A DNA stretch of 52,614 bases from JBBDJG01 sp040880005 (GCA_040880005.1 JBBDJG010000001.1:1-52614), one strand, 5' to 3'. Positions 14,940 to 23,430 are shown, counted from the first letter of the stretch. Program-made: numbers and translations. Notes: a model not told the origin generated them from the sequence alone.

Positions 14940-15859
14940 GCGAACGCAGCCCAGCGGAAGGACCCGCGGCGACCCGCGAAAGCTATCCCGACGATCTGCG
15001 CGAGCAGGTCGAGTCGTACCTCGGGACGCTGCGTTTCTCCCGCGAGCCCGCCACGCAGGGGCTCGACGAGGCGATGCGCTACTCGCTGCTCGCGGGCGGC
15101 AAGCGCATCCGGCCGGTGCTGACCCTCGCCACCGCGCGGGCTCTGGGGGGTGTTTCCGAGGACGTGCTCCCCGCAGCGGCTGCGATCGAGCTGATCCACA
15201 CCTATTCACTGATACACGATGACCTACCGGCGATAGACGACGACGAGTTGCGTCGCGGACGCCCGACCTGCCACATCGCGTACGGCGAGGACGTCGCGAT
15301 CCTGGCCGGAGACGGACTGTTTGCCGAGGCCTACAAGCTGATACTGAACCATCAGCCCGGCGAGCCCGCACGGGTGCTGGCCGCGCTTCGTGAGCTCTCG
15401 GATGCGATTGGCGCCGGCGGCATGGTTGGCGGGCAGTACGTGGACGTCGCCGAGGTCACGGACATGGCGGCCGACGAGCTGCGCCACATGCACGAGCTCA
15501 AGACGGGCAGGCTGATAGGCGCCAGCATCGCCGTGCCGGCGCTGCTGCTGGGGGCATCGGATGCGGCCAGACAGGCATTCGCTCGATTCGCCGACGAGTT
15601 GGGCGTACTCTTTCAGATAGTTGACGACATACTGGACGTGACCGGCTCGTCGCAGGAGCTGGGAAAGCCCCGGGGCAGCGACGAACGTCTCGGCAAAAAG
15701 ACGTATGTCAGTGTGTTCGGGCTGGAGCAGGCGCGCGAGCTCGCCGGCGAATCGCACCACAAGGCATGTGATGCGCTGGAGGCGGCGCGCTCGGCGCTGA
15801 GCGGCGATGCATCGGCTCTCCAGGGAATAACGGATTTCATCTACACGCGCAACGAATGA
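14936..15859 (+). CDS. ispA: Polyprenyl (farnesyl/geranylgeranyl-type) diphosphate synthase
   Basis: Short-chain prenyltransferase that condenses IPP with allylic diphosphates. Motifs: LLAGGKRIRP, the first Asp-rich motif with DDLPAIDDDELRRG (DDx4D), GAGGMVGGQYVD, HMHELKTGRLIGAS, and the second motif VDDILDVTGSSQELGKPRGSD. From the ATG at 15074 the product would be 261 aa and would lack the first helices; the 46 codons upstream read through typical family sequence (LREQVESYLGTLRFSREPATQGLDEAM). The start is therefore placed at the CTG with a good ribosome site, giving 307 aa. It sits directly before dxs, so it should draw on the MEP-pathway product. Chain length (C15 or C20) is not certain. 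Confidence 0.88.
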   Translation: MSERSPAEGPAATRESYPDDLREQVESYLGTLRFSREPATQGLDEAMRYSLLAGGKRIRPVLTLATARALGGVSEDVLPAAAAIELIHTYSLIHDDLPAIDDDELRRGRPTCHIAYGEDVAILAGDGLFAEAYKLILNHQPGEPARVLAALRELSDAIGAGGMVGGQYVDVAEVTDMAADELRHMHELKTGRLIGASIAVPALLLGASDAARQAFARFADELGVLFQIVDDILDVTGSSQELGKPRGSDERLGKKTYVSVFGLEQARELAGESHHKACDALEAARSALSGDASALQGITDFIYTRNE

Positions 15860-17850
15860 ACTCACCGAATAGCGACGAGCAAGCACAGCGTTTACTCGAC
15901 GAGGTCGATGGCCCGGCCGATCTCAGGCAGTTCGATGACGACCAGCTCCAGCAGCTCGCGCAGGAGGTGCGCGAGTACATCATCGATACGGTTGGCGAAG
16001 TCGGCGGGCACTTTGGCGCCAACCTCGGCGTGTGTGAGCTTGCGGTCGCGCTGCACAGCCTGCTCGACTCGCCTCACGACAAGATCATCTGGGACGTCGG
16101 GCACCAGGCATACCCGCACAAGGTGCTGACAGGCCGTCGCGAGCGGCTTTCGAGCATCCGACAGTACGGTGGTTTGGCCCCATTCTGCTCGCGCGAGGAG
16201 TCGGTCCACGACATCATGGGAGCTGGTCACGCGTCCACCGCCGCGAGCTACGCTGTCGGCATCAGAGAAGCGATGCGCGTTCGCGAGCGTGCGGGCATTG
16301 AGGGGGATGAGAGCAACGCGCGCGTCGTAGCCGTGGTCGGTGACGGTGCGATGACGGGCGGAGTGAACTTCGAGGCGCTTCACAATGCGGGTGGTCTCGA
16401 GACGCCGGTCGTCATCGTGCTCAACGACAACGGGATGTCGATCTCGCCGAACGTCGGGGCGCTGTCCAGCTACTTCAACCGCATGCGCCTCAACGCGACC
16501 GGCTGGCACGCGCGCGAGTCGGTCGAGGCGGGGCTGACAAAGCTTCCGGCCGGGATCGGAAAACAGATAGAGCGCCTCGGTCCTCAACTCAAGGAGGCGC
16601 TCAAGGCATTCTGGGCGCCGGGACTGTTCTTCGAGGAGCTCGACCTCGCCTACGTCGGCCTGATCGACGGTCACGACGTCAAGCAGCTCCGCCGAGCATT
16701 GCGCCAGGCGCTCGACGCGCAGAGGCCGGTGGTCGTGCACATCAAGACGGTGAAGGGCAAGGGCTTCGCCCCGGCTGAGGAGGGCGGACTCGCGGGAATG
16801 GAGAAGTGGCACGCCGCCAAGCCGGGTTCGATCGCAAACGGCGAGGTCACGGCGGCTCGACCAGGGGCCAAGCGCTTCAAGCGATCGAGTCCACCGCAGT
16901 ACACGGAGGTGTTCGCCGAGGCGATCACCGCAGAGGCGAGGCGCGATCCTCGCGTGGTGGCGATCACGGCGGCGATGGCCGGCGGTACCGGCCTGTCCAA
17001 GCTCGCCAGCGAGCTTCCCGACCAGTGCTACGACGTCGGCATAGCCGAGCAGCACGCCGTGCTGTTCGCGGCCGGGCTGGCCCTCGAGGGCCTCAAGCCC
17101 GTGGCGGCCATCTACTCGACCTTTCTTCAGCGCGCATACGACCAGATCGTCCACGACGTCTGTCTGCAAAAGCTCAACGTCGTGTTCAGCATGGACCGCG
17201 CCGGCCTGGTCGGCGACGATGGCCCGACGCACCACGGAGCGTTCGACATCTCATACCTGCGGCCGCTGCCGAACATCGTGTTGATGGCACCGCGCGACGA
17301 GGCGATGCTGGTGAACATGCTCCACACGGCGCTGCAGTACGACGACGGGCCGATCGCGTTGCGCTATCCGCGCGGCGCGGCGGCTGGCGTCGAGCTGCCT
17401 GCCGCACCGGAGTCGATCGACATCGGGCGCGCCGAATTGCTTGCACAGGGTGAGCGCGTCGCCCTGCTTGGCTACGGCGCCGGTGTGGGCATCGCGCTAG
17501 AGACAGCATCGCTGCTGAGCGACGCTGGAGTCTCGCCAACCGTGTGCGACGCACGCTTTGCCAAACCGATCGACTCCCGGTTGATCGACGAGCTGGCGGC
17601 GGAGCATGAGCTGCTCGTCACGATCGAGGACAACGTGCTTCCCGGCGGGTTCGGATCGGCGGTTATCGAATCCCTGTCCGACCACGGCCTCGACGCCAAT
17701 CTGCGGGTGATGCGGTTCGGCCTACCCGACCGTTACGTGACCCACGGCAAGCCCGACTTGCTCCGCGAGGAGGTTGGCCTCACCGCGGATCGAATCAGCG
17801 ACAGGGTTGCAGCCGCGCTGGAGATCGCCGCACCGGCCCGCGGCGCCTGA
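15856..17850 (+). CDS. dxs: 1-deoxy-D-xylulose-5-phosphate synthase
   Basis: Thiamine diphosphate enzyme that condenses pyruvate and glyceraldehyde 3-phosphate in the first step of the MEP isoprenoid pathway. The 664-aa protein shows the DXS sequence order: WDVGHQAYPHKVLTGR, GDGAMTGGVNFEALHNAG followed by LNDNGMSISPNVGALS (cofactor-binding region), KTVKGKGFAPAE, the transketolase-like domain with DRAGLVGDDGPTHHGAFD, and the C-terminal domain with EDNVLPGGFGSAV. The ATG overlaps the synthase stop (ATGA), so supply and use of isoprenoid precursors are co-expressed. Confidence 0.97.
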   Translation: MNSPNSDEQAQRLLDEVDGPADLRQFDDDQLQQLAQEVREYIIDTVGEVGGHFGANLGVCELAVALHSLLDSPHDKIIWDVGHQAYPHKVLTGRRERLSSIRQYGGLAPFCSREESVHDIMGAGHASTAASYAVGIREAMRVRERAGIEGDESNARVVAVVGDGAMTGGVNFEALHNAGGLETPVVIVLNDNGMSISPNVGALSSYFNRMRLNATGWHARESVEAGLTKLPAGIGKQIERLGPQLKEALKAFWAPGLFFEELDLAYVGLIDGHDVKQLRRALRQALDAQRPVVVHIKTVKGKGFAPAEEGGLAGMEKWHAAKPGSIANGEVTAARPGAKRFKRSSPPQYTEVFAEAITAEARRDPRVVAITAAMAGGTGLSKLASELPDQCYDVGIAEQHAVLFAAGLALEGLKPVAAIYSTFLQRAYDQIVHDVCLQKLNVVFSMDRAGLVGDDGPTHHGAFDISYLRPLPNIVLMAPRDEAMLVNMLHTALQYDDGPIALRYPRGAAAGVELPAAPESIDIGRAELLAQGERVALLGYGAGVGIALETASLLSDAGVSPTVCDARFAKPIDSRLIDELAAEHELLVTIEDNVLPGGFGSAVIESLSDHGLDANLRVMRFGLPDRYVTHGKPDLLREEVGLTADRISDRVAAALEIAAPARGA

Positions 17851-17881
17851 CACGGAAGCAAGGGTCCGAGCTGTAGAAGGC

Positions 17882-17907
17882 AGACGCCCCGCGTGAGCGG
17901 GGCGTCT
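17882..17907. terminator. Bidirectional terminator-like hairpin after dxs
   Basis: AGACGCCCCGC (17882-17892) and its perfect complement (17897-17907) flank a GTGA tetraloop. No T-run follows on either strand, so termination may need Rho. It lies between the ends of dxs (plus) and the membrane gene (minus). Confidence 0.65.
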
Positions 17908-17960
17908 TGGGGGAGGAGAGAGATTCGCTGATCTCTTCTATGTGTGGTTGGGGGAGGAAG

Positions 17961-18317
17961 TCACCTGGCCGCTCGTTTGGCGGCGCTGTAGCTGGTATTT
18001 GCGGAAAGCAGTAGTTGAAAGGCTGCCGCGGCCGCGAAGAAAATCGCGGCGGCAAGCTCGCCGGTGAGCGCGAGCCCGACAGCGAGGCCGACCGTGCCGA
18101 TTGTCACCAGTAGATCGAGGCCGAGATGCGCCGAAACGCGCGGTGCGCGCCCGCTCCCATGCAGGGCCGACCCCATCAACAGCGCACCTATCACGATCGC
18201 GCCAACGAGCGCGGCGGGCGGGAAGCCGAATGCGAACGGCGCGACCATGATCGCCGGCGCCATCAGCGCCTCCAGCACCGCGTGAAGCTCGAATGGAAGT
18301 AATCGCGAGAGGGTCAT
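17961..18317 (-). CDS. Small integral membrane protein, unknown function
   Basis: A 118-aa product with four hydrophobic segments (about residues 15-32, 36-53, 68-86 and 87-108) and very few charged residues: LEALMAPAIMVAPFAFGFP, ALVGAIVIGALLMGSALHG, LGLDLLVTIGTVGLAVGLALTG, AAAIFFAAAAAFQLLLSA. The overall pattern recalls SPW-repeat-type small membrane proteins, but the SPW motif itself is not seen. The start MTLSRLLPFELH at 18317 is preferred; the longer frame to 18479 would run over the candidate LexA box and the tlyA start. It is divergent from tlyA and would share its control region. Confidence 0.6.
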   Translation of the reverse strand: MTLSRLLPFELHAVLEALMAPAIMVAPFAFGFPPAALVGAIVIGALLMGSALHGSGRAPRVSAHLGLDLLVTIGTVGLAVGLALTGELAAAIFFAAAAAFQLLLSANTSYSAAKRAAR

Positions 18318-18372
18318 TTGCCTGTCCAGATCGACGGTTTCCGCTGCCGGTTTCTCCGGTCCTTGGAGTTGT

Positions 18373-18391
18373 AGCGTTCGAACGCTTGTTC
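18373..18391. promoter_or_regulatory. Candidate LexA (SOS) box upstream of tlyA-nadK-recN
   Basis: TCGAACGCTTGTTC (18378-18391) contains GAAC-N4-GTTC (18380-18391), the core of the actinobacterial and Bacillus LexA operator. It overlaps a perfect 14-bp palindrome, AGCGTTCGAACGCT (18373-18386). It lies 66 bp before tlyA and 56 bp before the divergent membrane gene. The operon contains recN, a classic SOS-induced gene in many bacteria, which supports the reading. The promoter itself is not clear. Confidence 0.5.
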
Positions 18392-18457
18392 TTGTGTGAA
18401 TGCGATCACAGTGGGTTTTGCAGTCCCCATTCGGTTGCCCATGTACCTTTTGAGGCG

Positions 18458-19222
18458 ATGACGAGCGAAGCTCGCACACGTGGCAAGAGCACGAAGGAGC
18501 GACTCGACGCGTTGCTCGTGGAACGCGGGCTGTTCGAGTCGCGCAACCAGGCTGCCGCGTCGGTGATGGCGGGCTCGGTGATCGTCGGTGACGGATCGAG
18601 GCCCGCCACCAAGCCCGGCACGCTCGTGGCGCCGGATGCCGAGTTGAGCGTGAAACAGGGCCGGCGCTACGTCTCGCGCGGCGGGCTGAAGCTCGAACGC
18701 GCGCTCGAAGTGCTGGACGTAACGGTGCAGGGGCGCTCGGCGCTCGACGTCGGGGCCTCGACCGGCGGATTCACCGACTGTCTGCTGCGCGCGAGGGCGG
18801 AAAGAGTCATCGCACTGGACGTCGCATACGGCGAGCTGCACTGGAGCGTGCGCCGGGACCCGCGCGTCACGGTGATCGAGCGCTTCAATGCGCGCGAGTT
18901 GGAGCCTTCCAAGCTGCCCTACCGACCGGACCTCGTCGTGGTCGATGTCTCCTTTATTGGGCTGTCGAAGATCCTGCCGGCGATCGTCGCTGCCGCCGCC
19001 GAGCGGTTCGATCTGCTGGCGCTGATAAAGCCGCAGTTCGAGCTGGGGCGCGACCGCGTGGGCAAGGGGGGAGTGGTGCGTGACCCTGGCGATCGAGCAG
19101 ATGCGCTGGTCTCGGTCGGCGAACGTGCGCGCTCCCTGGGTCTCGCCGTGCTCGGCTATTGCTCGTCGGGGTTGCCAGGACCGGCGGGCAACCGTGAGAG
19201 CTTCGTTTGGTGCGCTCGATGA
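18458..19222 (+). CDS. tlyA: TlyA family rRNA 2'-O-methyltransferase / putative hemolysin
   Basis: S4-domain plus FtsJ-fold methyltransferase; the mycobacterial relative methylates 16S and 23S rRNA and sets capreomycin sensitivity. The 254-aa protein has an N-terminal S4 domain (RLDALLVERGLFESRNQAAA), the linker KQGRRYVSRGGLKLERAL, and the SAM-binding site ALDVGASTGGFTDCLL, followed by VVDVSFIGLSKILP and LIKPQFELGRDRVGKGGVV. The ATG at 18458 gives the family N-terminus; the longer open frame from 18293 runs through the regulatory region. It overlaps nadK by 4 nt. Neighbour order matches M. tuberculosis. Confidence 0.92.
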   Translation: MTSEARTRGKSTKERLDALLVERGLFESRNQAAASVMAGSVIVGDGSRPATKPGTLVAPDAELSVKQGRRYVSRGGLKLERALEVLDVTVQGRSALDVGASTGGFTDCLLRARAERVIALDVAYGELHWSVRRDPRVTVIERFNARELEPSKLPYRPDLVVVDVSFIGLSKILPAIVAAAAERFDLLALIKPQFELGRDRVGKGGVVRDPGDRADALVSVGERARSLGLAVLGYCSSGLPGPAGNRESFVWCAR

Positions 19223-20100
19223 GCGAAGCGAGGACCGCACCCCGCGCCGTGCGACTCGCGGCGGTGATGACGCACCACCGCCCCGAGGAGACCGCCGAGG
19301 CGGTGCAACTCCTGATCGACGCGGCGCGCAGCGCCGGAGCGGAGCTGCAATTCGACGACGAAGAGGCGGCCAAGCACGACCTCGCCGGAGTCAGCTCGGG
19401 CTCGGGCGGCGACGATGCAGGCCGGCCGCAGCCCGACATCTGCTTCGTGCTCGGTGGCGACGGCGCGACTTTGAGAGCGTTGCGCGCGTACACCGGCACC
19501 GATGTTCCAGTGTTCGCGATCAACTTTGGCCGCATCGGGTTCCTCGCGACGGTCGACCGTGCCGGGCTCGAGGAGGGTCTCGATCGCGCGTTCGGCGGCG
19601 CGTTCGAGGTCGCCGAGCTGCCCGCGATGACGGTTGCCGGAAAATCGCAGAGTGCTTTCGCGATCAACGAGGTCTCTTTGCAGCGCCGCTCGCACTTGAA
19701 CGTGACACACCTCTCCTACTCGCTCTCCGACGAGGAGATCGTGCGTGCTGTTCCTTGTGACGGCCTGATCGCCGCCACGCCGGTCGGATCGACCGGCTAT
19801 AACCTCTCGGTCGGCGGCCCGATCGTGGCGTGGGGCGTGCACGGATTCGCCGTCAGCCTGATCGCGCCGCACGCGTTGAGCTACAGGCCGCTGGTGGCAG
19901 CGCCCGACGACGAGCTTCGCGTCACCAACGAGGGAGCCGAGCCGGTCGACGTGGTTGTTGATGGAATTCACACGGGCGAGATCGGGGCGGGCGAGAGCGT
20001 GAGCATCACCTACAGGCCACGTGCGGTGGGGCTGGCGCAGTTGCCCGGCTCGAGCTTCTACGGTCGGTTCCGCGAGAAACTCCTGCGTCTGACCCGGTAA
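19219..20100 (+). CDS. nadK: NAD kinase
   Basis: Phosphorylates NAD+ to NADP+. The 293-aa protein has the family motifs ICFVLGGDGATLRALR, NFGRIGFLA, INEVSLQRRSHLN, DGLIAATPVGSTGYNLSVGGPIV and ALSYRPLVAAPDDELRV. The usual GGDGT reads GGDGA-T; the catalytic Asp is kept, so the Ala is a conservative oddity. The ATG at 19219 (ATGA overlap with tlyA) is preferred over an in-frame GTG/ATG a few codons earlier. Synteny tlyA-nadK-recN supports the call. Confidence 0.94.
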   Translation: MSEARTAPRAVRLAAVMTHHRPEETAEAVQLLIDAARSAGAELQFDDEEAAKHDLAGVSSGSGGDDAGRPQPDICFVLGGDGATLRALRAYTGTDVPVFAINFGRIGFLATVDRAGLEEGLDRAFGGAFEVAELPAMTVAGKSQSAFAINEVSLQRRSHLNVTHLSYSLSDEEIVRAVPCDGLIAATPVGSTGYNLSVGGPIVAWGVHGFAVSLIAPHALSYRPLVAAPDDELRVTNEGAEPVDVVVDGIHTGEIGAGESVSITYRPRAVGLAQLPGSSFYGRFREKLLRLTR

Positions 20101-20202
20101 CGGTCAGTGCGCGCCTGCGCTCCGTCGGGCCCCGCTGCTAGAAAGAACTAGGGGCTGCGCCCCACCTCAGTCAAGAGGGTCGCGCTACGCGCACCCCCAG
20201 AA
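20101..20202. repeat. nadK-recN gap: imperfect palindrome with CCTCAGTCA motif
   Basis: The gap folds as an imperfect palindrome: GTGCGCG...GCGC near 20107 faces GCGC-TAC-GCGC-AC near 20183-20195, and CTAG-N6-CTAG lies at the centre (about 20140-20153). GGGGC-TGC-GCCCC follows. CCTCAGTCA lies at 20165-20173, immediately after the triloop hairpin, as in the gap before aroC. No gene or clear promoter is seen. Confidence 0.5.
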
Positions 20203-20211
20203 ATGAGCTGC

Positions 20212-21939
20212 ATGCTGCTGGAGTTGCGTGTCCAGAATCTCCTGCTTGTCGAGCAAGCCGAGTTGCTGCTTGGTCCAGGCCTGAACGTGATCACGGGCGA
20301 GACCGGTGCCGGCAAGACGATGCTCACGCATGCGCTCGATCTGCTGCTGGGGTGCAAGCCGAGGCGCGACATAGTGCGCCCTGGCTCGAGCGAGGCATAC
20401 GTGGAGGGCCTGTTCGAGGTGCCTCCCGCGCTGCTCGAGGCCGTCGAGCCCGAACAGCTGCGCGAGCGGATCGACCTCGATGACGGTGAGCTCCTGCTCG
20501 CTCGTCGCGTGACCGCGCAGGGGCGCTCTCGTGCTTATCTCCAGGGGCGCTCGGCCTCCGCCGCGGATCTTCAGACGGTCGGCTCGGTGTTGCTCGCGTT
20601 CTACGGTCAGCACGAGCACCGAAAGCTGACCCTCGCCTCAGCGCAGCTCGACGTGCTGGACGGGTTCTGTGGCGAGGCGCATGTCGCGACGCGACGCGCG
20701 TACGAGCGCGAATGGACGCGTGGGCAGGCGCTGCAAAGGGAGCTTGGTCTGCTGCGGGAACGGGCCGGTGCGCGCGAGCGCGACCTCGACCTGCTCGACT
20801 TCGAAATCGACGAGATCGAACAGGCCGCGCCGAGCGTTGCCGAGGAGCACCAGCTCGCAGAGGAGCGGCAACGCCTGAGTTCGGTCGAGACGCTGCGCGT
20901 TGCAGGCGACACCGCGCTCGGTGCGCTCGAACCCTCTCCCGACGGAGCTGCGCTTGGCGTCGCGGATGGGCTTGCCGCGGCATCCGGCGAGCTCGAGCGC
21001 GCCGGCGGCGACGATCCAGCGATGGCCCAGCTCGCCGCGCTCAGTGCCACGCTGGTCGAGGAGGTACGCGACCTGGCTCGCGAGCTGGGCGACTACACGA
21101 GCTCGCTCGAGGCCGACCCGGCCCGCCTTGCGGCGATCGACGAGCGGCTCGAGGCCCTTGGGCGCCTGAAGCGCAAGCACGGAGGCTCGATCGACGCAGT
21201 GCTCGCACATGCCGAGCACGCGCGACTGGAGCGCAATCGCCTCGCCAATCTTGCCGACGAGACGGACCGTGTCGAGCAGCAGTTGACGACGGCGAGCGCC
21301 GAGTTGCGGCGGCTCGCCAAACGGCTCACCGCTGCACGGCGCGAGGCCGCCGCCAGGCTGTCGGGAGCGCTTTGCGCCGAGCTAGCCGAGCTGGCGATGC
21401 CCGACGTGCTGTTCGAGGTTGAGTTGGAGCCGGTCTCCGGACGCTCGCCGGGCCTGGATCTCGGCGCCAAGGGCGCCGAAGTGGTCGAGTTCTCGATCGC
21501 TCCCAACCCGGGCGTGCGGGCCGGGCCGCTTCGCGAGGTCGCCTCGGGCGGCGAACTCTCGCGCGTGATGCTCGCGCTGATGAGTGTGGCGACGGCGGCT
21601 TCCGGGTCTCCAACGGTCGTGTTCGACGAGGTCGATGCAGGGGTCGGTGGCGGCACCGCTCGTGCCGTGGGCGCGAGATTGCGAGCGCTGGCGACCTCGC
21701 GGCAAGCGATCTGCATCACCCATCTGCCTCAGGTGGCCTCGCAGGCGAGCCAGCACTTTCGCGTCACCAAGGCGATGCCGTCGAGGCGCCGCAATGCCGG
21801 CGTGGAGACCGTGGCCAGCACCAGCGTTGAGCGGCTCGAGGGCGACCAGATCGTGGAGGAGCTTTGCCGAATGCTGGGCGCCGATGCGGACGATCGGGAC
21901 GCGCGACGCCACGCCGAGCGGCTGATCGAGGCCGCGTAG
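20212..21939 (+). CDS. recN: DNA repair protein RecN
   Basis: SMC-like ATPase that acts early in double-strand-break repair. The 575-aa protein has an N-terminal half-ATPase with Walker A ITGETGAGKTMLTHALDLLLG, the FYGQHEHRKL motif, a long central coiled coil (about 150-360), and the C-terminal half with the signature EVASGGELSRVMLALMS and Walker B TVVFDEVDAGVGGGTA, then ICITHLPQVA. The start is set at ATG 20212 (MLLELRVQN), the usual RecN start; ATG 20203 is possible, and neither has a good ribosome site. A candidate LexA box lies at the head of its operon. Confidence 0.95.
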   Translation: MLLELRVQNLLLVEQAELLLGPGLNVITGETGAGKTMLTHALDLLLGCKPRRDIVRPGSSEAYVEGLFEVPPALLEAVEPEQLRERIDLDDGELLLARRVTAQGRSRAYLQGRSASAADLQTVGSVLLAFYGQHEHRKLTLASAQLDVLDGFCGEAHVATRRAYEREWTRGQALQRELGLLRERAGARERDLDLLDFEIDEIEQAAPSVAEEHQLAEERQRLSSVETLRVAGDTALGALEPSPDGAALGVADGLAAASGELERAGGDDPAMAQLAALSATLVEEVRDLARELGDYTSSLEADPARLAAIDERLEALGRLKRKHGGSIDAVLAHAEHARLERNRLANLADETDRVEQQLTTASAELRRLAKRLTAARREAAARLSGALCAELAELAMPDVLFEVELEPVSGRSPGLDLGAKGAEVVEFSIAPNPGVRAGPLREVASGGELSRVMLALMSVATAASGSPTVVFDEVDAGVGGGTARAVGARLRALATSRQAICITHLPQVASQASQHFRVTKAMPSRRRNAGVETVASTSVERLEGDQIVEELCRMLGADADDRDARRHAERLIEAA

Positions 21940-22006
21940 CCCCTCGGGGTGGCGGCGAAGCCCTCCGTCATTCATCATTGCGGGGGGCCTCCGGCCCGAG
22001 CCCGAA
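21940..22006. repeat. recN-steA gap with two GC hairpins
   Basis: Immediately after the recN stop, GCCCC-TC-GGGGTGGC forms a small stem. CCCTCCG then faces CGGGGGGC across a TCATTCATCATT loop with one wobble pair, and GGCC-TCC-GGCC overlaps its 3' side. CCTCCGTCA (21962-21970) is a one-base variant of the nonamer seen in other gaps. No gene is seen. Confidence 0.4.
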
Positions 22007-23257
22007 ATGGCAGCCGCCCGCACACCAGCCAATACCACTGCCCAGACCGCCGCGGACGCCACGGCGGGCAGGGCCGCGCTTCCTGCCGACGCCGCCGCGC
22101 CACCCGCATTCGGAACTGCTCCGGCTCTCGGCCGCGAGATCCACGGCAGGGCGAGACTGGGCAAACGGACCAAAGACCTCGTACGGCGCCTCTGCGATGC
22201 CGACATCGCGGTGATCGACCACTGTGACCTCGACCGCGTGGCGGCCGAGGACCTGGTCGAGGCAGGCGTGCGAGCGGTGATCAACGTTTCCCCCTCGACT
22301 TCGGAGCGCTATCCGAACCCCGGCCCGCTGATCCTCGTGCGAGCCGGCGTTCCACTCGTGGATGCCGTCGGCGCCTCGTTGTTCGACGATCTCAGCGACG
22401 GGGACCGGATCGCCCTGCGTGGCGGCACGATCATGGCCGGCGACGGTTCGGTTCTGGCGGTGGGCACGTTGCGCACGCTTGACGAGTTGACCAGCGTGTC
22501 GCGGGTGCAGCAGTCGCAGATCGGCGAGGCGATCGAGCAGTTCGCGGAGAACACCCTCGCTCACATCAGGGACGAGCGCGAGCTGCTCGCCGGGCGCTTG
22601 AGCATTCCCGAGCTGGAGACCGACTTTCGCGATCGTCACGTGCTGATCGTCGTGCGCGGGACCGACTACAAGCGCGACCTGCGTGCGCTGCGTCCCTATA
22701 TCCGCGAGGTGCGTCCGCTGCTGGTCGGCGTGGACGGCGGCGGTGACGCGCTGCTGGAGTCCGGACTGCGGCCGGACCTGATCGTCGGTGACATGGACTC
22801 GGCGTCGGACCGCGTGCTCGAGTGCGGCGCGGAGCTGATCGTGCACGCCTACCGGGACGGACGCGCGCCGGGTGCCGAGCGGCTCGAGCGCATGGGAGTC
22901 GAGCACAAGGTTCTGCCGGCGCCCGGAACGAGCCAGGACGTGGCGATGCTGATCGCCCACGAGCGGGGAGCCAGGCTGATCGTGAGCGTGGGCTCGCACC
23001 TCAACCTGATCGAGTTCCTCGACAAGGCGCGCGCCGGGATGTCGTCCACCTTTCTCACTCGTCTGCGGGTTGGCGAGATCCTGGTGGATGCCAAGGGTGT
23101 GAGCAGGCTCTACCGCCCGGCTCCGAGCAGGCGACTGGTGATCCCTTTGGTCGCGGCCTTCGGCGCGGTCATGGTCGCGGTCGGGTTCAGCTCACCGCAA
23201 CTCCATCGTTTGATCGACTTGGTGTGGCTGAAGATTCAAGTGCTGCTCGGCGGTTAG
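22007..23257 (+). CDS. steA: SteA-like cytokinetic ring protein
   Basis: Homologue of the corynebacterial divisome protein SteA, which works with SteB at the septum. The 416-aa protein has an Ala/Thr/Pro-rich N-terminus of about 40 residues, the conserved core (LGKRTKDLVRRL, INVSPSTSERYPNPGP, DTD-like FRDRHVLIVVRGTDYKRDL), and a thiamin pyrophosphokinase-like domain with VDGGGDALLESGLRPDLIVGDMDS. A single C-terminal transmembrane helix lies at about 383-401. It precedes steB, as Rv1697-Rv1698 do in M. tuberculosis. The N-terminal extension makes the exact start uncertain. The stop codon TAG lies inside the arm of a long hairpin. Confidence 0.88.
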   Translation: MAAARTPANTTAQTAADATAGRAALPADAAAPPAFGTAPALGREIHGRARLGKRTKDLVRRLCDADIAVIDHCDLDRVAAEDLVEAGVRAVINVSPSTSERYPNPGPLILVRAGVPLVDAVGASLFDDLSDGDRIALRGGTIMAGDGSVLAVGTLRTLDELTSVSRVQQSQIGEAIEQFAENTLAHIRDERELLAGRLSIPELETDFRDRHVLIVVRGTDYKRDLRALRPYIREVRPLLVGVDGGGDALLESGLRPDLIVGDMDSASDRVLECGAELIVHAYRDGRAPGAERLERMGVEHKVLPAPGTSQDVAMLIAHERGARLIVSVGSHLNLIEFLDKARAGMSSTFLTRLRVGEILVDAKGVSRLYRPAPSRRLVIPLVAAFGAVMVAVGFSSPQLHRLIDLVWLKIQVLLGG

Positions 23258-23419
23258 TGGAGGGACCGATAACGTTGCCGGTGTTCTGGGGAGGCGCAGC
23301 GACCGCCGGGCAAGGACGCAGGAGTCCGTCGTAGCAGCGCTACGGCGGACCTCCGAGGACGCGGCACGGCGGTCGCTGCGACCACCAGAAGCCGGCTAAT
23401 GTTGTCGGTTCCTCCACTA
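23255..23419 (+). repeat. Long imperfect hairpin between steA and steB (165 nt)
   Basis: Almost the whole gap is one inverted repeat. The left arm starts at the steA stop codon (TAGTGGAGG, 23255-23263) and pairs with CCTCCACTA at 23411-23419. CGCAGCGACCGCCG at about 23295-23308 has a perfect partner in the right arm, and the apex is CGTAGC-AGC-GCTACG (23330-23344). Four arm differences are wobble pairs on the plus strand: 23264/23410, 23270/23404, 23274/23400 and 23329/23345. On the minus strand they would be mismatches. This suggests a selected plus-strand RNA hairpin, transcribed with steA. steB starts 12 nt after it. Roles could be transcript processing, stability or attenuation (inference); a MITE origin is also possible. 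Confidence 0.75.
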
Positions 23420-23430
23420 GCTCACTCGAC

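Noticed and set aside
18293..18457. Upstream extension of the tlyA frame
   Set aside because: It crosses the control region with the LexA-like box, and S4-domain similarity begins only after the ATG at 18458.
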